The notes: generated by a model not told the origin, from the sequence alone. A stretch of 64,000 nt of DNA from Sipunculus nudus (GCA_026874595.1 CM049307.1:78964643-79028642); one strand, 5' to 3'; positions 45,101 to 57,479 are shown, counted from the stretch's first letter. Translations and numbers: made by a program.

Positions 45101-48100
45101 CTTACACTTTATCTCCATTTGATATTATTTTAGATTTTTACCTTCAAGGTCAACTTCAGCTGAGCACAGTGACCCATGGGTGCCTTGTTTAAGTTATTAA
45201 CATAAAAATAAAATCAGTACCTTACTTTATGCCCAAACTTTGACCATGGCACTTTTTTTTCTGTAAGTACCATTGATTTCATTTTCACATCATGTAAACA
45301 TAAGTATTTTATTTGTTTAAATCTGAAATTTGAAAGTAAAAGCTTGAAAATTAGGCTAGTTATTGATTTTTTTCTTGAGGCTCTATTGTAGTCATTTGCT
45401 TTGATTACAGATGCAGGGTCCCACTCCAGGTCATTGGAAGTCAGCTATGCCAGGGTTTCTGAATTGTTACAGTCACTGGGGGAGATCCTCTGCCGTGACT
45501 GGTGTACAATTATTGTCATATCACCACTCAAATCCCCCCTCCCCCACAAACCCAACCCACCAAGTGTTATGCAGTGATTGTTATCATTACTTTCAGTCAG
45601 CTGAGCTATAGCGATCTCTCTTGGTCTGTCGTCTGTCTGTCCGTCCGTCCGTTAACAGGGCACAAATCGTAACCGCTGGGCCTGGTATCTTCTAAATTGA
45701 CATCCTGGGAGGTCCATGAAAAATCTCCTGGGAACCTTGAAATTAGGTCTCTCTGAGCTATGGGTCTCGTAAGTACCCCCCAGAATAATAAAAAAATTTG
45801 AAACAAAAATTTCAGTACCTGAATAACTACTGCCTTGACCACCATGATGCACTGTCTGGACAACTGATGCATTGATCACCATGATTTTTTGCATTGGTAT
45901 TCATCATGGAGTGTTTCATTCATTCCTGCAAACTGGTGGTGCCACATGGATTTTGTCGAACTTTTACGTGTTTTTTTTTCTATTTTTGAGACCTCCAAAG
46001 TAGTGCTCTTCTATTAACATGGCAGGAATTGTAACTATTCCACTTTGAATCTACTAACTTGATATCCAGAGAGATCCCTGAAAAATCTCTTTGGAAACCT
46101 ATAATTAAGTCTAGGTTACTCATATCCTCTGAGCTATAGGGCTCATAAGTACCCCCCAGAATAATTAAAAATTTGATACAAAAGCTGAACTATCTTGACA
46201 ACTAATGCATTGATCACCATGATTCTTTGCATGAATATTGATCATGGAGTGTTCCGTCAGTTGCTGCAAACTGGTGGTGCCACCTGTTTTTTTTTCTAAT
46301 TTTTACGAATTTTTTTCTCTAGTTCTGATACTTTTAAAGAAGCTGTCATCTGTTAACAGGGCACAAATCGATACTGCTAGACCTTGAATCTTCTTACTTG
46401 ACAACAAGGGAGGTCGATTAAAAGTCTCTCTGGAAATCTGAAATACAGTCTTTGTTACCCATATCCTCTGAGCTACGGGGCTCTTAAATACCCCCAAGAA
46501 TAATTAAAAATGAGATATAAAAACTCTGCACTAGTTTCCTTTGAGACTCTTTGACCAATCTCTCTGAAACCGAGCATAGTTGTTCCTTCACCTATGTTGT
46601 TGTGCCTAACAAAGACAGGTGGCACCACCAGCAGTCCTTTCTGTGCAGTAAAAATATGGGTGTCTTTTAGATAACAGCCCATATCTCAGGAAAAGCTCAA
46701 TGTATTGTGCTGAATGTTTGCATGTCCATAGATCTTGGATCTCTCTATCCCATATTTGCGACTGATGGGGCCATCTACAATACTTTTTGCATAGGGTCCA
46801 TCTGTGCATTTGCCATCTGTTTGTTTTAGTGGTTCTTCAATGTATTTGGGTAAAATTGTGCATGTTCTTAGATCCTCAACACCTACATCTTGTAAACAAG
46901 AATTGTGGTGCAGTCTGCAGTTGTTTTCGTGTGGCGTCCATCAGTACATTTGCTTTTGGTGAAAATTGCTCATATCTCAGGAATGGTTCAAGATATTAGT
47001 CTGAAATTTTGCATGTCCATCCATCTTGGAAAGTTTTCTCGTAAACCAGACAGGTGGTGCCACATACTTTCGCGGTTTGTAGAATAAATTAATGCCCTTT
47101 TCACAGGAGTGATTTGCTGTATTGGCCTGAATTGGTGCATACCCATAGATCTTCGACTCCTTCATCTTGTACTTAAGACTGGTGGTGCCATCTGCATGCC
47201 TACAATTGCTTTGGGTGAAAATTGCTCATATCTTAGGAGTGGTTCAAGATATCGGTCTCAAATTTTGCATGTCAATCTGTCTTGGAGAGTTTTCTCATAA
47301 ACCTGACAGTTCTAAAGACTTCACAAAATTCATGATTTTTTGGCACTCTGGCAGTCATTTTGCTCATTGTTCAACATTCCATGAATTCAGCTGAGCGCAT
47401 GGCCCATAGGCCACTAGTTTTCTCTATTTTTGAGACCTCTTTAAGATTTGGTCATCTGTTAACAGGGCACAAATCCTAAGGACTGGACCTAGAATCTTCT
47501 CTCTTGAAATTCCGGGAGACCCATGAAATGTCTCTTTGGAAACCTGGAATAAGGTCTCTGTTACTCATATTCTTTGAGCTATGGGGCTCTGAAGTACCCC
47601 CGGAATAATGGAAAATTTGATACAAAAGCTGAAGTATCTGAACAACTATTGCATTGATCACCATGATTCTTTGCATGGGTATTGATCATGGAGTGATTCA
47701 TAAGTTTTTGCAGACAGTTTTTTTTTTAGAATCTTCCATCATGACATGCAGGGAGGCCCATGAAAAGTCATCTTGGAAACCTGAAATTTCTAAACCACCA
47801 AATATGTAACAGATACATTTAAACTAATATTCGCTTTTGATTACATTAATCTCTATATGATAACATCTATTATTTATGACTTTTATGATCAATTTCAGCT
47901 GAGCACTGTGACTCATAATGCAGTATTTTATAAATATCTAAATAAGAAATATGTTGCTGCATACCATTGCTTCAGCCACTGCTGGGGTTATCTTTTGCTC
48001 CAACTGCACCCTCCCTTGAAGAGAGGCAAACGCATTAGGTCCAGAATCGCTGGGTCGAGTGATACTTCAGTATGGCTGCCAGCTGCAGACATCATTTGTC

Positions 48101-50371
48101 GCAGCAGACGATTATTTTCTTTAACATAGGTTTTTATTTCAACCAACTTCTCAAGTAATTGAGTAACAGAGCCTACAAATACATAGACACATCCATCTTT
48201 ATAAAAATTGTTCACTTTTTCAGCTCAGCTTTCTGCAAGTCATCTTAGGTGTAGTCATCTTCTTTCGGTCTGTCCATATCATTTGTCTGTTGAAAGGATG
48301 CCAATCAAAATTTTTTCAGAGAAAAAGATGTTAAAGAAGTTTCTTTTAGTGCTACTTTACATTGAGTACCTACAGTTATCATGAATGTACTTTAAAGACT
48401 AACAATTTTCCAACATTCCACTTGACAAGGGAAATTCTGTGCAGCACTACCAATTCAGTGATTGCCTCTTTTTTCTGCGATCACAGAAAATCAGTGCCAC
48501 CATTCGGTTCCCACAATAATTGAAAAAGTGTAGATATATAGAAATACACAGAGAGAAAGCAACAGGTTCTGTGAGGAATTAAGTCCAAGAAAGGATTTTA
48601 AATTTTCTTGAAGATTTAATTGTCATTTTCTGACACTCGAATGCAAATTTATCAACAACATACTGAATAAACTCCTGTTTTAGGAAGTTTCTGGTACCTC
48701 TATTCCTGCTTTCAAGGTCCGTACCGCAGCATCAAAGTCCTGTCGGACCCTATCAACAGTGGACTTTGACACTTTCACACCCAGGCAGTGACCCAAGTGG
48801 TTAAAACACTGCTCTGTCTGGCAATGTACGTGCAATGATCATTTTATCTTCTTCTTATTTCTTAATGCATCAGTTAATATTTATTCAAATTAACAACTGG
48901 CATACACGTTTGTGAAATTAAACATTGCAGACTTTCATACTAATTTAACCATGAAGTATATATTTTTGTAATATAAACTACATATTAACCTTAATATTGC
49001 AATCAAATCTGATATGACTAGAATTCATTTTATAAATCCTTTTGAATTGCGTTTCATTTACAATAAACCATACTATGAAGTATTTCTGTTCATACTTTTT
49101 TCTGTTACAATGAAAACAAATTATCTAAATTGAGAAAGACTTCCAAAATACGGTCAAAAGGTATTAGAGATATTAAGGTTTGACCCTTGACCTCCAAGTT
49201 TATCACCCAGGAAACAATGGCCAGGCGGTCAACAATTATAATGAATTCTCCTTTCACCTTCTCATCACTGGGCATGAAGCAATTACCTCTACAATTGTCA
49301 CAATGTAAAAGATATTGGCAGAAAGAACAACTTTCATAGCACATAGACATTTGATTTAAGTACAGCTTTATAGTCCACATATCAGAACCAGTGTGAATCA
49401 AGGATGGAAATTACTCTTTTCAACTTATCTAGTGTGCAGACATTTGAATAAACAACATAATATGTTGCCTTTCATGAATATTCTTTTATTTCCATCTTCC
49501 ATATAGTGGGGATTGGGTCCAATCAAGTTTATGGATTTCTTGGAAACACGATGATTATTGTAATATCATAGAGGGTTCACAATGTGTACCGACTCTGTAA
49601 GTGGAAAATCATGTGCTTTTAATATTACAGGTCATGTATGTAGACTATGATTGGGTTCTGGTTAAAACAAATAAGGATTATTTCACTGGATTATAAGCAT
49701 TACCATATGTGAGTTTCAGCATTGCTCAGTTCATACTCTGTAACGTAAATATCTGTTGGTTGTGAAGATAGAATAATGTCACAGCAACCTCTCAAATTCC
49801 AGGAATCAACGGGCTTATAGGTGTGTCGGAGCTGAAAGAGTAATTTAATTCTTTTCATGAAACGTGGAATACATTTTTAATGTAGACATGAAAGAATTAT
49901 TTTTTTCTAAATTATAGTATAAATTGAATATCATTTGCTGCCTTATATGTGCACATGTCATAAAGATATGACAATGAAAAGATTTTAAGTATATGCATTC
50001 CACTTAATTATAAACATTTTCCTAGCAAAAGAAAGCTCCATTAAATTGATCATTATTCTATATCACACACATGTATTGATATTAATGTTAAAACAGACAA
50101 GGTGACATTGCCGTAATGAACTAATGATTTAAGTTTGAATGCACAGAGATGCATAAAGGCACCATATACATAATTGTTTAGTTCAGAAATTCTTACAGCA
50201 TTATATAATCACACCTGAAAGAATAATAACAAAAATATCTTAAATGTGTCTGAAACCTTTCATGGATACTTAATAGCCACAGCTACCACTTACTGCTCCT
50301 CCACGTGCTGAGGTAACAGCTGCCTTCAAGACAACCATTAGCGTTGGTGCCGGTTCGGAAAGTTCAGACAT
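42149..50371 (-). CDS. DUF4806-like multi-exon gene, incomplete model
   Basis: Minus-strand exons with good splice sites. Exon 1: 50371-50294 (MSELSEPAPTLMVVLKAAVT..., donor GCA|GTAAGT). Exon 2: 49831-49704 (LRHTYKPVDSWNLRGCCDII..., acceptor CTCTTTCAG). Then 48817-48698 (40 codons, CFNHLGHCLGVKVSKSTVDR...). Then 48172-48010 (SVTQLLEKLVEIKTYVKENN, then LLRQMM). Then 42308-42149 (GLSGGRTIKDCIWNILPKVM, then NWAGLKEKSGFK). The last two resemble the coiled region and C-terminal core of DUF4806 proteins ('GG..~K~...~iL~~~mt~~~A~~~NW~G..~K~~F'). Phases show that exons are missing between 49704 and 48817, between 48698 and 48172, and between 48010 and 42308, and the stop is not found. Introns hold satellite elements. 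Function unknown. It could also be two genes. Confidence 0.55.
42384..43199 (+). mobile_element. three diverged hairpin-satellite copies
   Basis: Hairpins at 42384-42414, 42841-42875 and 43169-43199 each run into GCTATAGTCGTGG. In the last two a GTCCGTCGTC tract and a different body (GATGTGGCACGTTTT, AAAACTGGGTCTTTGCGACTT) follow. This is a subfamily with the same end but another core. Confidence 0.7.
43682..44700 (+). mobile_element. hairpin-satellite element with several A-B monomers
   Basis: Hairpin 43682-43712, tract GTCTGTCTGTCCGTCTGTC, then alternating A and B halves (GGTGGCGCGACC, GGCGCCACC; markers CTGTTACCCATAACC at about 43873 and 44209, and a related one at 44537). It lies in the intron of the DUF4806-like gene. 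Confidence 0.85.
44701..45592. other. intronic sequence, one weak exon candidate
   Basis: On + strand 45412-45579, after the acceptor TTTGATTACAG, an open frame reads SLEVSYARVSELLQSLGEIL and ends at a stop. There is no family match and it is antisense to the surrounding gene. Otherwise nothing was seen. Confidence 0.25.
45593..47720 (+). repeat. degraded satellite stretch, A-B and variant monomers
   Basis: A half hairpin (CAGTCAGCTGAGCTATAGCG) starts it. A-B monomers run to about 46510. A variant block follows (46600-47400) whose AAAATTGCTCATATCTCAGG / TTTTGCATGTC units repeat at about 46960 and 47215. Regular monomers return at 47420-47720. Confidence 0.75.
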
Positions 50372-50500
50372 GTCTCGTGCAAACTAAATGAGAAGACATT
50401 CGCTGTGGTCACGCTGCCTTTACACTGGACAGCCTCCTTCCTCGCCATACGGGTTTCCTTCCGGATTTTCTTTGCGAGCTTTTCCTTGGTAAAAAGAAAC
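50372..50500 (-). promoter_or_regulatory. 5' flank of the DUF4806-like gene
   Basis: GC-richer sequence directly upstream of the exon 1 ATG, with an open Lys/Arg-rich leader frame (LAKKIRKETRMARKEAVQ). It probably contains the transcription start. No TATA or NRF1 motif was recognised. Confidence 0.25.
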
Positions 50501-50689
50501 ATATGAATCTGCCTGGTTATAAAATGCACAAGCACTATCTCTTATATTCCGCATGTAAGTATATTGGTCAAGTTTATAACAAGTTCACGTATATGAAGGT
50601 TTATAGTGGTCACAGCTTCAAATGTTCACAGTCACGCAGTAAACAACCTCTAACGGGTGTCAGGGATATCATAACCGTGACTAACTAAA

Positions 50690-51310
50690 TTTCTCATTTA
50701 TCGGGCTTTTCCCAAGGCCTTTGACTTTGTCCATATTATTTTTCTCTTCGTGTCCCTGGACATCACTTTCATTTTAAATTGTTTAAGTTATCACAAAGGG
50801 TGATATATATGTTACAGGCAAAATTCAAAGGTTTATTTTTCATATTAATAAATACTTATATTTAACAGTTGTGTAAATATATCATTACTGATTGCTTGTT
50901 TTTAATGCTTAATATAATTAACGTGGTTTTGTATATAATGTACTTTAAGTCAGTGAGCACACCATTGGTTTCCGTGTTTTTTAAAAGATGCAATAAAATC
51001 AACAAACGGTCCTAAAATCTGACTCTAAAATAGAAATGTCACTTTTTATTCTCTATTCTTTATTCTCGTGGAGGGGGGGGGGGGGTATTTAGATAATAAA
51101 ATATCCGCGTAACTGATGGTACATCACTAAATATTGTTTATATACTTGGCAGTATATTTCTACTGCCTATACTTCAAGATAATTATTATAGGTTTGGTGA
51201 TCACTGGGTCACGTTTGTTGTATTATTAGTGAGGATTTACTCGTAGCCTATACTGATTGTTTGATTGACGGTTATTTTATTTTCATGCACTTTTTGGGAG
51301 GTTATCAATA
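50690..51310 (+). repeat. diverged direct repeat, copy 2
   Basis: Partner of 38935-39630. Includes CCCAAGGCCTTTGACTTTGT and GATCACTGGGTCACGTTTGT. Confidence 0.5.
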
Positions 51311-51557
51311 GGTCATTGAGCCTTTCAGTGAACTGCGTGTTATTTTGGTGACTTCTCCTCTTCCTCTATCCTTATTTCCTTCTTTTTTCATTTTTTTTAC
51401 TGCTGCCAAACCAAGGGTTGAAATAGTTTTGTCTTAATTGGCTGTTTCTCTTATTCGGTCTAACATGAAATGCAGGTATCACGTAATACCTTCAATGATC
51501 AAGTTACCGCAGCAAGTTTGGAGCTTTTATATAATATTTTTGATAACACACACACAA

Positions 51558-51559
51558 AG

Positions 51560-51626
<67 letters not shown>

Positions 51627-51642
51627 CAGAGAGAGAGAGAGA
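51558..51642. repeat. (TA)n followed by (GA)n microsatellite
   Basis: A TA run passes directly into a GA run. Frames giving Ser-Leu or Tyr-Ile repeats here are artefacts. Confidence 0.95.
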
Positions 51643-51699
51643 GATGATGAAGTAGAAGAAGAAGAAAGAGAGAAGGGGGGGGGGGGGTAAATATGAAAC

Positions 51700-52494
51700 A
51701 ATTAAGAAGTCCATTATATTTTCTTGAGTGCGTGTAAGTTCATTATATTTTTCTTGAGTGCGTAAAGGAGATACCACCTCCATAAATCCTTTATATTCAA
51801 CATCCAAGTAAACCTGGAAAGCAGGATGGAGTAAACAAGACCAGCTGTGACACTGAAATGTACAAGCCGGGTCAGGTGAGTGTTGTTAATTTCAGTGCCC
51901 TGGAGGGAAAGTACACCCGTACTAGTGTGTGATCGTTCCAATAAACCACGTGACACTAAATCTACACCACACTTGGGCATGCACACATATTTAGCTTAAA
52001 CATATCTCACTTGATGTGTCCTATACCTGGCATAGACCTCACATTAATCTAGGCAAGAAGAAGTTTAAACTTACTATTTTTACATTCAACTTTTTCAATA
52101 TTGGTTATAAACAGATTCCATGTACTTGTAATCAATAGAAAATATTCTGAATCCACGAAAAAATAAACTTTAAACACTTCTTTGGTTCTGACCCATTGGT
52201 GATATGTTTTATTTTGATTTTTACTCTGACACTAAAAACATTCCTGTTTGTCCTTACTTGTTCCTTGGCCTGCATTGACTACCTGTAAGATGTATAAATT
52301 TTCATGTTAACTTATGAAGTATTGCATGAACAAGTGCCTGCATACTTCACAGAACTAACTTCAATTATCAAAACTTCAAAATGTGGTCATCCGTTTTTCT
52401 GTCATTTAAGGTAAACCCTCAAGGAGAAAATCAGGGACACTTGACCTTGAAATTCCTCTTTAAATAATAATAATGAAAAAAAATTCACAGTTTA

Positions 52495-52543
<49 letters not shown>

Positions 52544-53050
52544 ATTATGCATGGATCTTTTATATTCCGTTCCCTCAACCCTGTCCATCTGATTTTTCGT
52601 GATAACTTTTATACAAAGTTTACCTTTTTACCCCATAAGAAAATCACAGAAATGGCGATTACTAACAGCAACATTATACTTTCCTGTGTGTGGATTCCAT
52701 ATAATAAATTCAGAAAGAAATATGACTGAACACATGTACGGTCTTGCGGCATATCAGTGACGACCTAAGATAACTTGCTAAAACTAAATCAAATTGACGG
52801 TTAGTCAGTTTGTAGTGATGACGTCACACTGGTATTCGTAATAAGTATGGTACTCCGGCACCGCATGCGTCAATTTTAACCCCCCCCCCCCCCCCCCCCC
52901 CCATCAATAATTTTTTTTTTCAATAGAAACTTACCAATTTTGAGGTCCAGCCGCTCGGACATTTGGTTCAAGAAGATAAAATAATACAAATTTGATAAGA
53001 TTTCCTTTGTTATGTAGTGCCTTTACATATTTAGCAAAACAGTTCATTCT
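51700..53050. other. no gene seen; (TA)n and a CRE-like motif
   Basis: A TA run at 52498-52540, a TGACGTCA motif at 52819-52826 and a poly-C tract at 52879-52902. Nothing coding was supported. Confidence 0.5.
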
Positions 53051-53109
53051 GTTATTTTTATGCTTTTCCCTGATCATATGACATTTTTAGCGAACCACAC
53101 AAAAACAAC

Positions 53110-53379
53110 TTAAAAACAATCGCCCTCGCGCCCGGAATTTTTAATTTTCTCTTCTCTATGGCGATAGTAGAGTTGACCTGTTCGCGCCACATAATATTTA
53201 AAGAGCCTGCGTAGGTTTGCTTTTTCATTTTTTGATATCCCACGGGTATATTTATTGTTAAGAACATAATCAAAGATAAGATCAGCGATTTCAGGTTTGT
53301 CTTGTGAAGCTGCACTTGAAATGCTTTGTATCAATTTATTGTCTCTCACAAGAATCCAAGTTAATCTCATATTATACAT
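53110..53379 (-). CDS. integrase zinc-domain-like exon (KRBA2/GIN-like)
   Basis: The frame includes DYVLNNKYTRGISKNEKANL then RRLFKYYV and TGQLYYRHREEK. The layout 'I.dYl....Y..g.SKneK...RR..k.Y....GqLYYr' resembles the N-terminal region before the HHCC zinc-binding domain in Ty3-integrase-derived host proteins. The catalytic integrase core is not present. The stop is at 53110. The upstream edge may be an acceptor (GTGCAG at about 53310) rather than the ATG at 53379. It may be a fragment or an exon of a domesticated integrase. Confidence 0.4.
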   Translation of the reverse strand: MYNMRLTWILVRDNKLIQSISSAASQDKPEIADLIFDYVLNNKYTRGISKNEKANLRRLFKYYVARTGQLYYRHREEKIKNSGREGDCF

Positions 53380-54089
53380 ATTTATTATATTTAATATACT
53401 TATTACTGCTTTATTTTTAATTGTGACTATTAGGAAACATCAAGCTCAGCTGCTGCATGCTGTCAATGTGGTATTCCACTCTCATATCCTGCCTGAAATA
53501 GAAGTATGGAACCACCAACAGCGACAGCTACCGATAATGACCGTTGTGATTTGCCTTCAGCGAACAGGGTGTGCAAATCCACCCCCAGGGAAGAAAAGAA
53601 GAACTGTAAGGAGGAAACACAAATGTTAAACATCAGCGCCTATATACCTTTGTAGGGTTTGTCAAACAGTGTGCGAAGACAGTGATCCCAATGCTGATAA
53701 CAGTGTTTGATGTTTTACCAATGTTTAACCAGTGGTTCCCCTGGGGATGTGTTGGGTTAGAGCATGATGTTTACGGTAATAACAACTGGTCCTGTAGTCA
53801 ATGTTCAAATAACCATTAGATTTTATAATAATTATATATACTTCTCATGTATCTTCATAAGGTACGAAACCGTCTGTGTAGTTTTTTATTTTGTCATCAT
53901 GTCATCCAGGATTGGAATCAGGTTCAGTTGGATGGTGTTCCTCGATATTGCAAACCACTGTATACGTTGTCAAAACATATGATAAATGTAAAATAAGTGG
54001 TGCTTTATGCTTTGTTAAAGACCTTTATAACACTTCATGAAATTGATTATAAACACAACCAAGTTTATGTTGAGTAAAAGATTACACAG

Positions 54090-54091
<2 letters not shown>

Positions 54092-54140
<49 letters not shown>
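54092..54140. repeat. (TA)n microsatellite
   Basis: TA dinucleotide run. Confidence 0.95.
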
Positions 54141-54143
<3 letters not shown>

Positions 54144-54348
54144 TCAGCCTGCAATTGTATGTGCCTGTTGTTTATATATAAAAATGCACCTTTAACTGTT
54201 TAGGTAATAAATATAATATTGTAGTCTGCAGGTTGTTTCATTAGGCTTCCAGTGATCACTAGCACTATGAGCTTTTACTTTTTTTTGTTTTAGGTTAAAT
54301 ATTTTATGAGATGGATATTTTAAATAATGATCCGCTATGTTACCATAC

Positions 54349-54820
54349 CTATTGCTCTTTCTAAATGTATGCGGGCATTGGTAATGTGCTTTATTAAAGA
54401 AACAGCATATTTGTTTTGCTGATCCCAGCCTGAACTTGGAGTTGGTATATTCAGGTGGGCATGGCGCTGAAGCAAATCGCCTGCTATTGTAAAGCATCTG
54501 TCAGCTAGAATGACATCAGCTGCGTCAATTGTTTTCTGGAAGCCCGGGTCATGGACGACACCTGTGTCGCTTGATCTGCCTCCATACCCTGAAGACAGGA
54601 ATGGTAAGGATTCATTTGGAGATATACCAATCAAGTATTTAATGGTATTATGTTTCTTATAATCACTCCAGGTGAGTTGCTGCAGCTCCAGGTGGCGAGA
54701 CTTCTCTATGAAAACCTCAGTCCAGTCTACTGTGTACCTAAGATTTGGTTACTCCTGGTAAAGCTGATTTGGCAAGTGCTGCTTAATTGCCTCTTTGCAT
54801 GGCCAAAACACCAGGGTTTT
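54349..54820 (-). pseudogene. DDE_Tnp_4 transposase remnant with a stop
   Basis: On the minus strand: LVFWPCKEAIKQHLP, then a TAA at 54751-54749, then PNLRYTVDWTEVFIEKSRHL, HNTIKYLIGISP, SSGYGGRSSDTGV, DVILADRCFT and NARIHLERAIG. These are the ordered blocks of the HARBI/THAP-linked DDE_4 family, with all three catalytic acids visible: Asp of VDWTE (normally DCTE), Asp of ADRCFT, and Glu of HLERAIG. The frame is continuous apart from the single TAA. The C-terminus ends at a possible donor ATAG|GTATGG. The N-terminal DNA-binding part was not found. Confidence 0.75.
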
Positions 54821-55021
54821 CAACTTCTTGTACAATAAACGGATCCAAGTGATGATTATCTTTGAGCAGAGACCTTGAGAAATACGAAACATGTGGCACA
54901 AAAGGCCGTTGGTTACACCTAACCGTAGCTTCAGAAGTACTTGGATAAGCTGTTTTTCTATTTAATTCATGAACGTATATGGCATTAAGAATAAATTAGC
55001 TTTAAATATATAAATTCTCAT

Positions 55022-55381
55022 TTAATTAATTAATAGACATAAACCCCAGGGCCATACACACGTTTGTGTACAGTATAATACAAAATATAATGTAGCAATA
55101 TTACTATTAATACTATATAGTAAATAATAGTAGTGTGTTATACCTTCTTGAACAAATGAAGCCTCAACCTCCCAGTCAGCAATGAGTCGCCTATCATTAC
55201 TGCAGTTAAACGCGTTGCAGTGACCCCACAAACTGTCACTATTAGGACAACTGAACGACCAATGTTCAAGCCGGCGCCGGGTTTGACAGCTGTTGGTTGA
55301 CATTAACCACCAAGCCATGTGCCAATGACCTCTGCGGTCAGACATGCGCACACCAAGCATGGAGAGGCCTATTATCATCAA
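55022..55381 (-). other. open minus-strand frame, uncertain exon
   Basis: Frame with GHWHMAWWLMSTNSCQTRRR, WSFSCPNSDSLWGH and FNCSNDRRLIADWEVEASFV, followed by a possible donor GAAG|GTATAA at about 55144. Trp/Cys content is unusual for chance AT-rich DNA, but no family was recognised. It could be a 5' exon of the transposase remnant at 54349-54820. Confidence 0.25.
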
Positions 55382-55389
55382 TAATTATA

Positions 55390-56830
55390 ACTTACCTGTG
55401 GATATTGTTCATGTAAGGGGGGGGGGGGGGGGGCTGGGGAGTCACAACACAACCTCCATACTGCATGATGACTGTTTTTTTTAAAACGCATCTTAGTTAG
55501 GGCGGACGAACCCAGGTGCAACACCATAAATACAGGTGAAACAAAAAGGTGGTTGGCACCTGTATAAGACAAAAACACAATAAAGACATTGGTTACAATT
55601 AGTTACAGATAAAGGTCTATAGGTAAATACCATACAATGTTGATTAAGCTATCCTGTATTTGCTTAAGTGAAGTGACAATAACCATACAACCTTATAAAG
55701 CTACTAAATTAAATGTATATACTCATAGGATAATTATAAAGGGTAAACATACATCAAAACACAGTTCAGTTCTCAATAGTATGTTAAGTGCAATGTTCAG
55801 TTCAAATACACATAGGTTCATTACACTTAGTATGTCAGCAATACCATTAACACACCATGTCTACAATAATCATGGTTTATTAACTATGAGCATAATGCAT
55901 ACCATCCCTCCATGGGAACCTCATAGGACATAACTGCCTGGCAAATGTATGCTGCCGACTGACCATATGTTGACCAGACACCTACAGCCGTAACCCCATA
56001 TTCATGTGTGAATGTTAGTGAAACATGTAGCTATCATTTCAGAGACATATTAAAATAAAGTAAGATCAGCACTTCTGTCTCCTGATAACAACATCATATA
56101 ACATGTACATACATCAGTTGTAGTTAACACACTAGAATATTCCTTTAGGTCCATACAATCAATAGAAAGTTACAACTGGTGTTTATGCCTCCAAACTATT
56201 ATTTATTAATAAAGGACATGAAATGTCACCAAAGACTCTTACTATTTAAATACAGATATCCACAAAACTAGCTGGCAAAACAAGGATTTACATATCTATA
56301 ACATAACTGCTGTCCACGTCATAGACTAAAGTGTATCATTCAAAACTCTCACTAGTGTCGGCCTACTGGCTCTGTAGTCCAACCTCAGATCAGTCAAGGT
56401 CACGGCCGTACTCTACAGCTTGATACACTACAAACCAACAGAGTCGCAAAATCCTAATAAACTGACAAATTTACATCGACAAATAAAAGCAGCATGAAAT
56501 AACCTTTGCAGAACTCTATAACTGCGTTCATGAGTACTTTCACAAGCAGTTTACGTATAACAGGCATAAACAGTACTATATAATCAAAAGTCTGAGATGA
56601 AATTACTCTTTATTTACCCTCATCTGCCCTCAAAAACTGATATAATATCATAAAAAACCGCCATTAGTAGGTTAAACATGGGCCTATATTTGTGAGATTT
56701 AGCGACGCTAGCTTTACCTTCAAACATGGACAAAACAATACATGACAGCAAACTAGACCCTTATCAAACGTTTACGACAAAAGTCGGTCTTCGTTTAGCA
56801 TAGTTGACATGCAGTTACAATTCTTAGTAA
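55390..56830. other. probable intron, nothing coding recognised
   Basis: A poly-G tract at about 55416-55433, otherwise AT-rich. It lies between the first-exon donor at 56836 and the minus-strand frames to the left. Confidence 0.4.
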
Positions 56831-56835
56831 CTCAC

Positions 56836-56922
56836 CAATTTCAGAAATAATCACTCGGGCGAAAACTGCGCACCAAAATCATGGCGAAACGTTTCCGGAA
56901 AAACACCTAATGCGCATGCGCA
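56836..56922 (-). promoter_or_regulatory. NRF1/ETS-type promoter and non-coding first exon
   Basis: TGCGCATGCGCA (56922-56911) is an NRF1 palindrome. TTCCGGAA-like ETS sequence follows (about 56893-56900), then an exon ending at TTG|GTGAGT (56836). A short upstream ORF (ATGATTTTGGTGCGC) lies in the exon. This marks the start of a minus-strand transcription unit running left, whose coding exons are uncertain. Confidence 0.5.
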
Positions 56923-57168
56923 AACTAAAGTTTAACTTCAGCTGACTGCGTCTCTCGGCAAACCCCGGCCGAAGGCGACATCTGCTGACAAGACTATTAA
57001 CTATACTGACTATATAAGAAAGTTAATATCTTGGTCACATTCACTTAGTTTTACCCCTCCACATGTAAAATAGAGATTATTTATCATCATCATTCCTTCT
57101 TATAAATATTTTATTTTTATTTATAATATGTACTATTCTACTCATTACCCAACTTACATGATTACTTC

Positions 57169-57387
57169 TCAATCGAAAGTATCAAAGACGACGTCAGGAC
57201 AGGGCACATATATATGGACAGTAGATCCACAGGGCCACTCTGCAGACACCTCTGCAATATTTTGTTTTTCACATATATACCCAGCATCGCACATGTCCTG
57301 TCCCTCACACGTCTGAGGGATACAGTCAAGTACCCTCTCTGTGCCTGAGGCAGTACTTGAACATATTGCGGATGAAAGAACCCATAA
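57169..57387 (-). CDS. cysteine-rich terminal exon, unknown
   Basis: After the acceptor GGTTCTTCAG, 72 codons run to TGA 57171-57169: VLDCIPQTCEGQDMCDAGYI then CEKQNIAEVSAEWPCGST and VPCPDVVFDTFD. Seven cysteines with spacing like an extracellular disulfide-rich domain. No signal peptide or partner exon was located. The overlapping frame through 57162-57461 is less protein-like. Confidence 0.35.
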   Translation of the reverse strand, partial: LWVLSSAICSSTASGTERVLDCIPQTCEGQDMCDAGYICEKQNIAEVSAEWPCGSTVHIYVPCPDVVFDTFD

Positions 57388-57479
57388 CTGAAGAACCGAT
57401 TAATCAAGATGAAACGCCCCCTCGGGTTTAAAACACATTTGTATACACTCGCCATGTGCACGTGCCCACTGTTTACCGT

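Noticed and set aside
51499-51807. Ser-Leu and Tyr-Ile repeat proteins
   Set aside because: Translation of GA and TA microsatellites.
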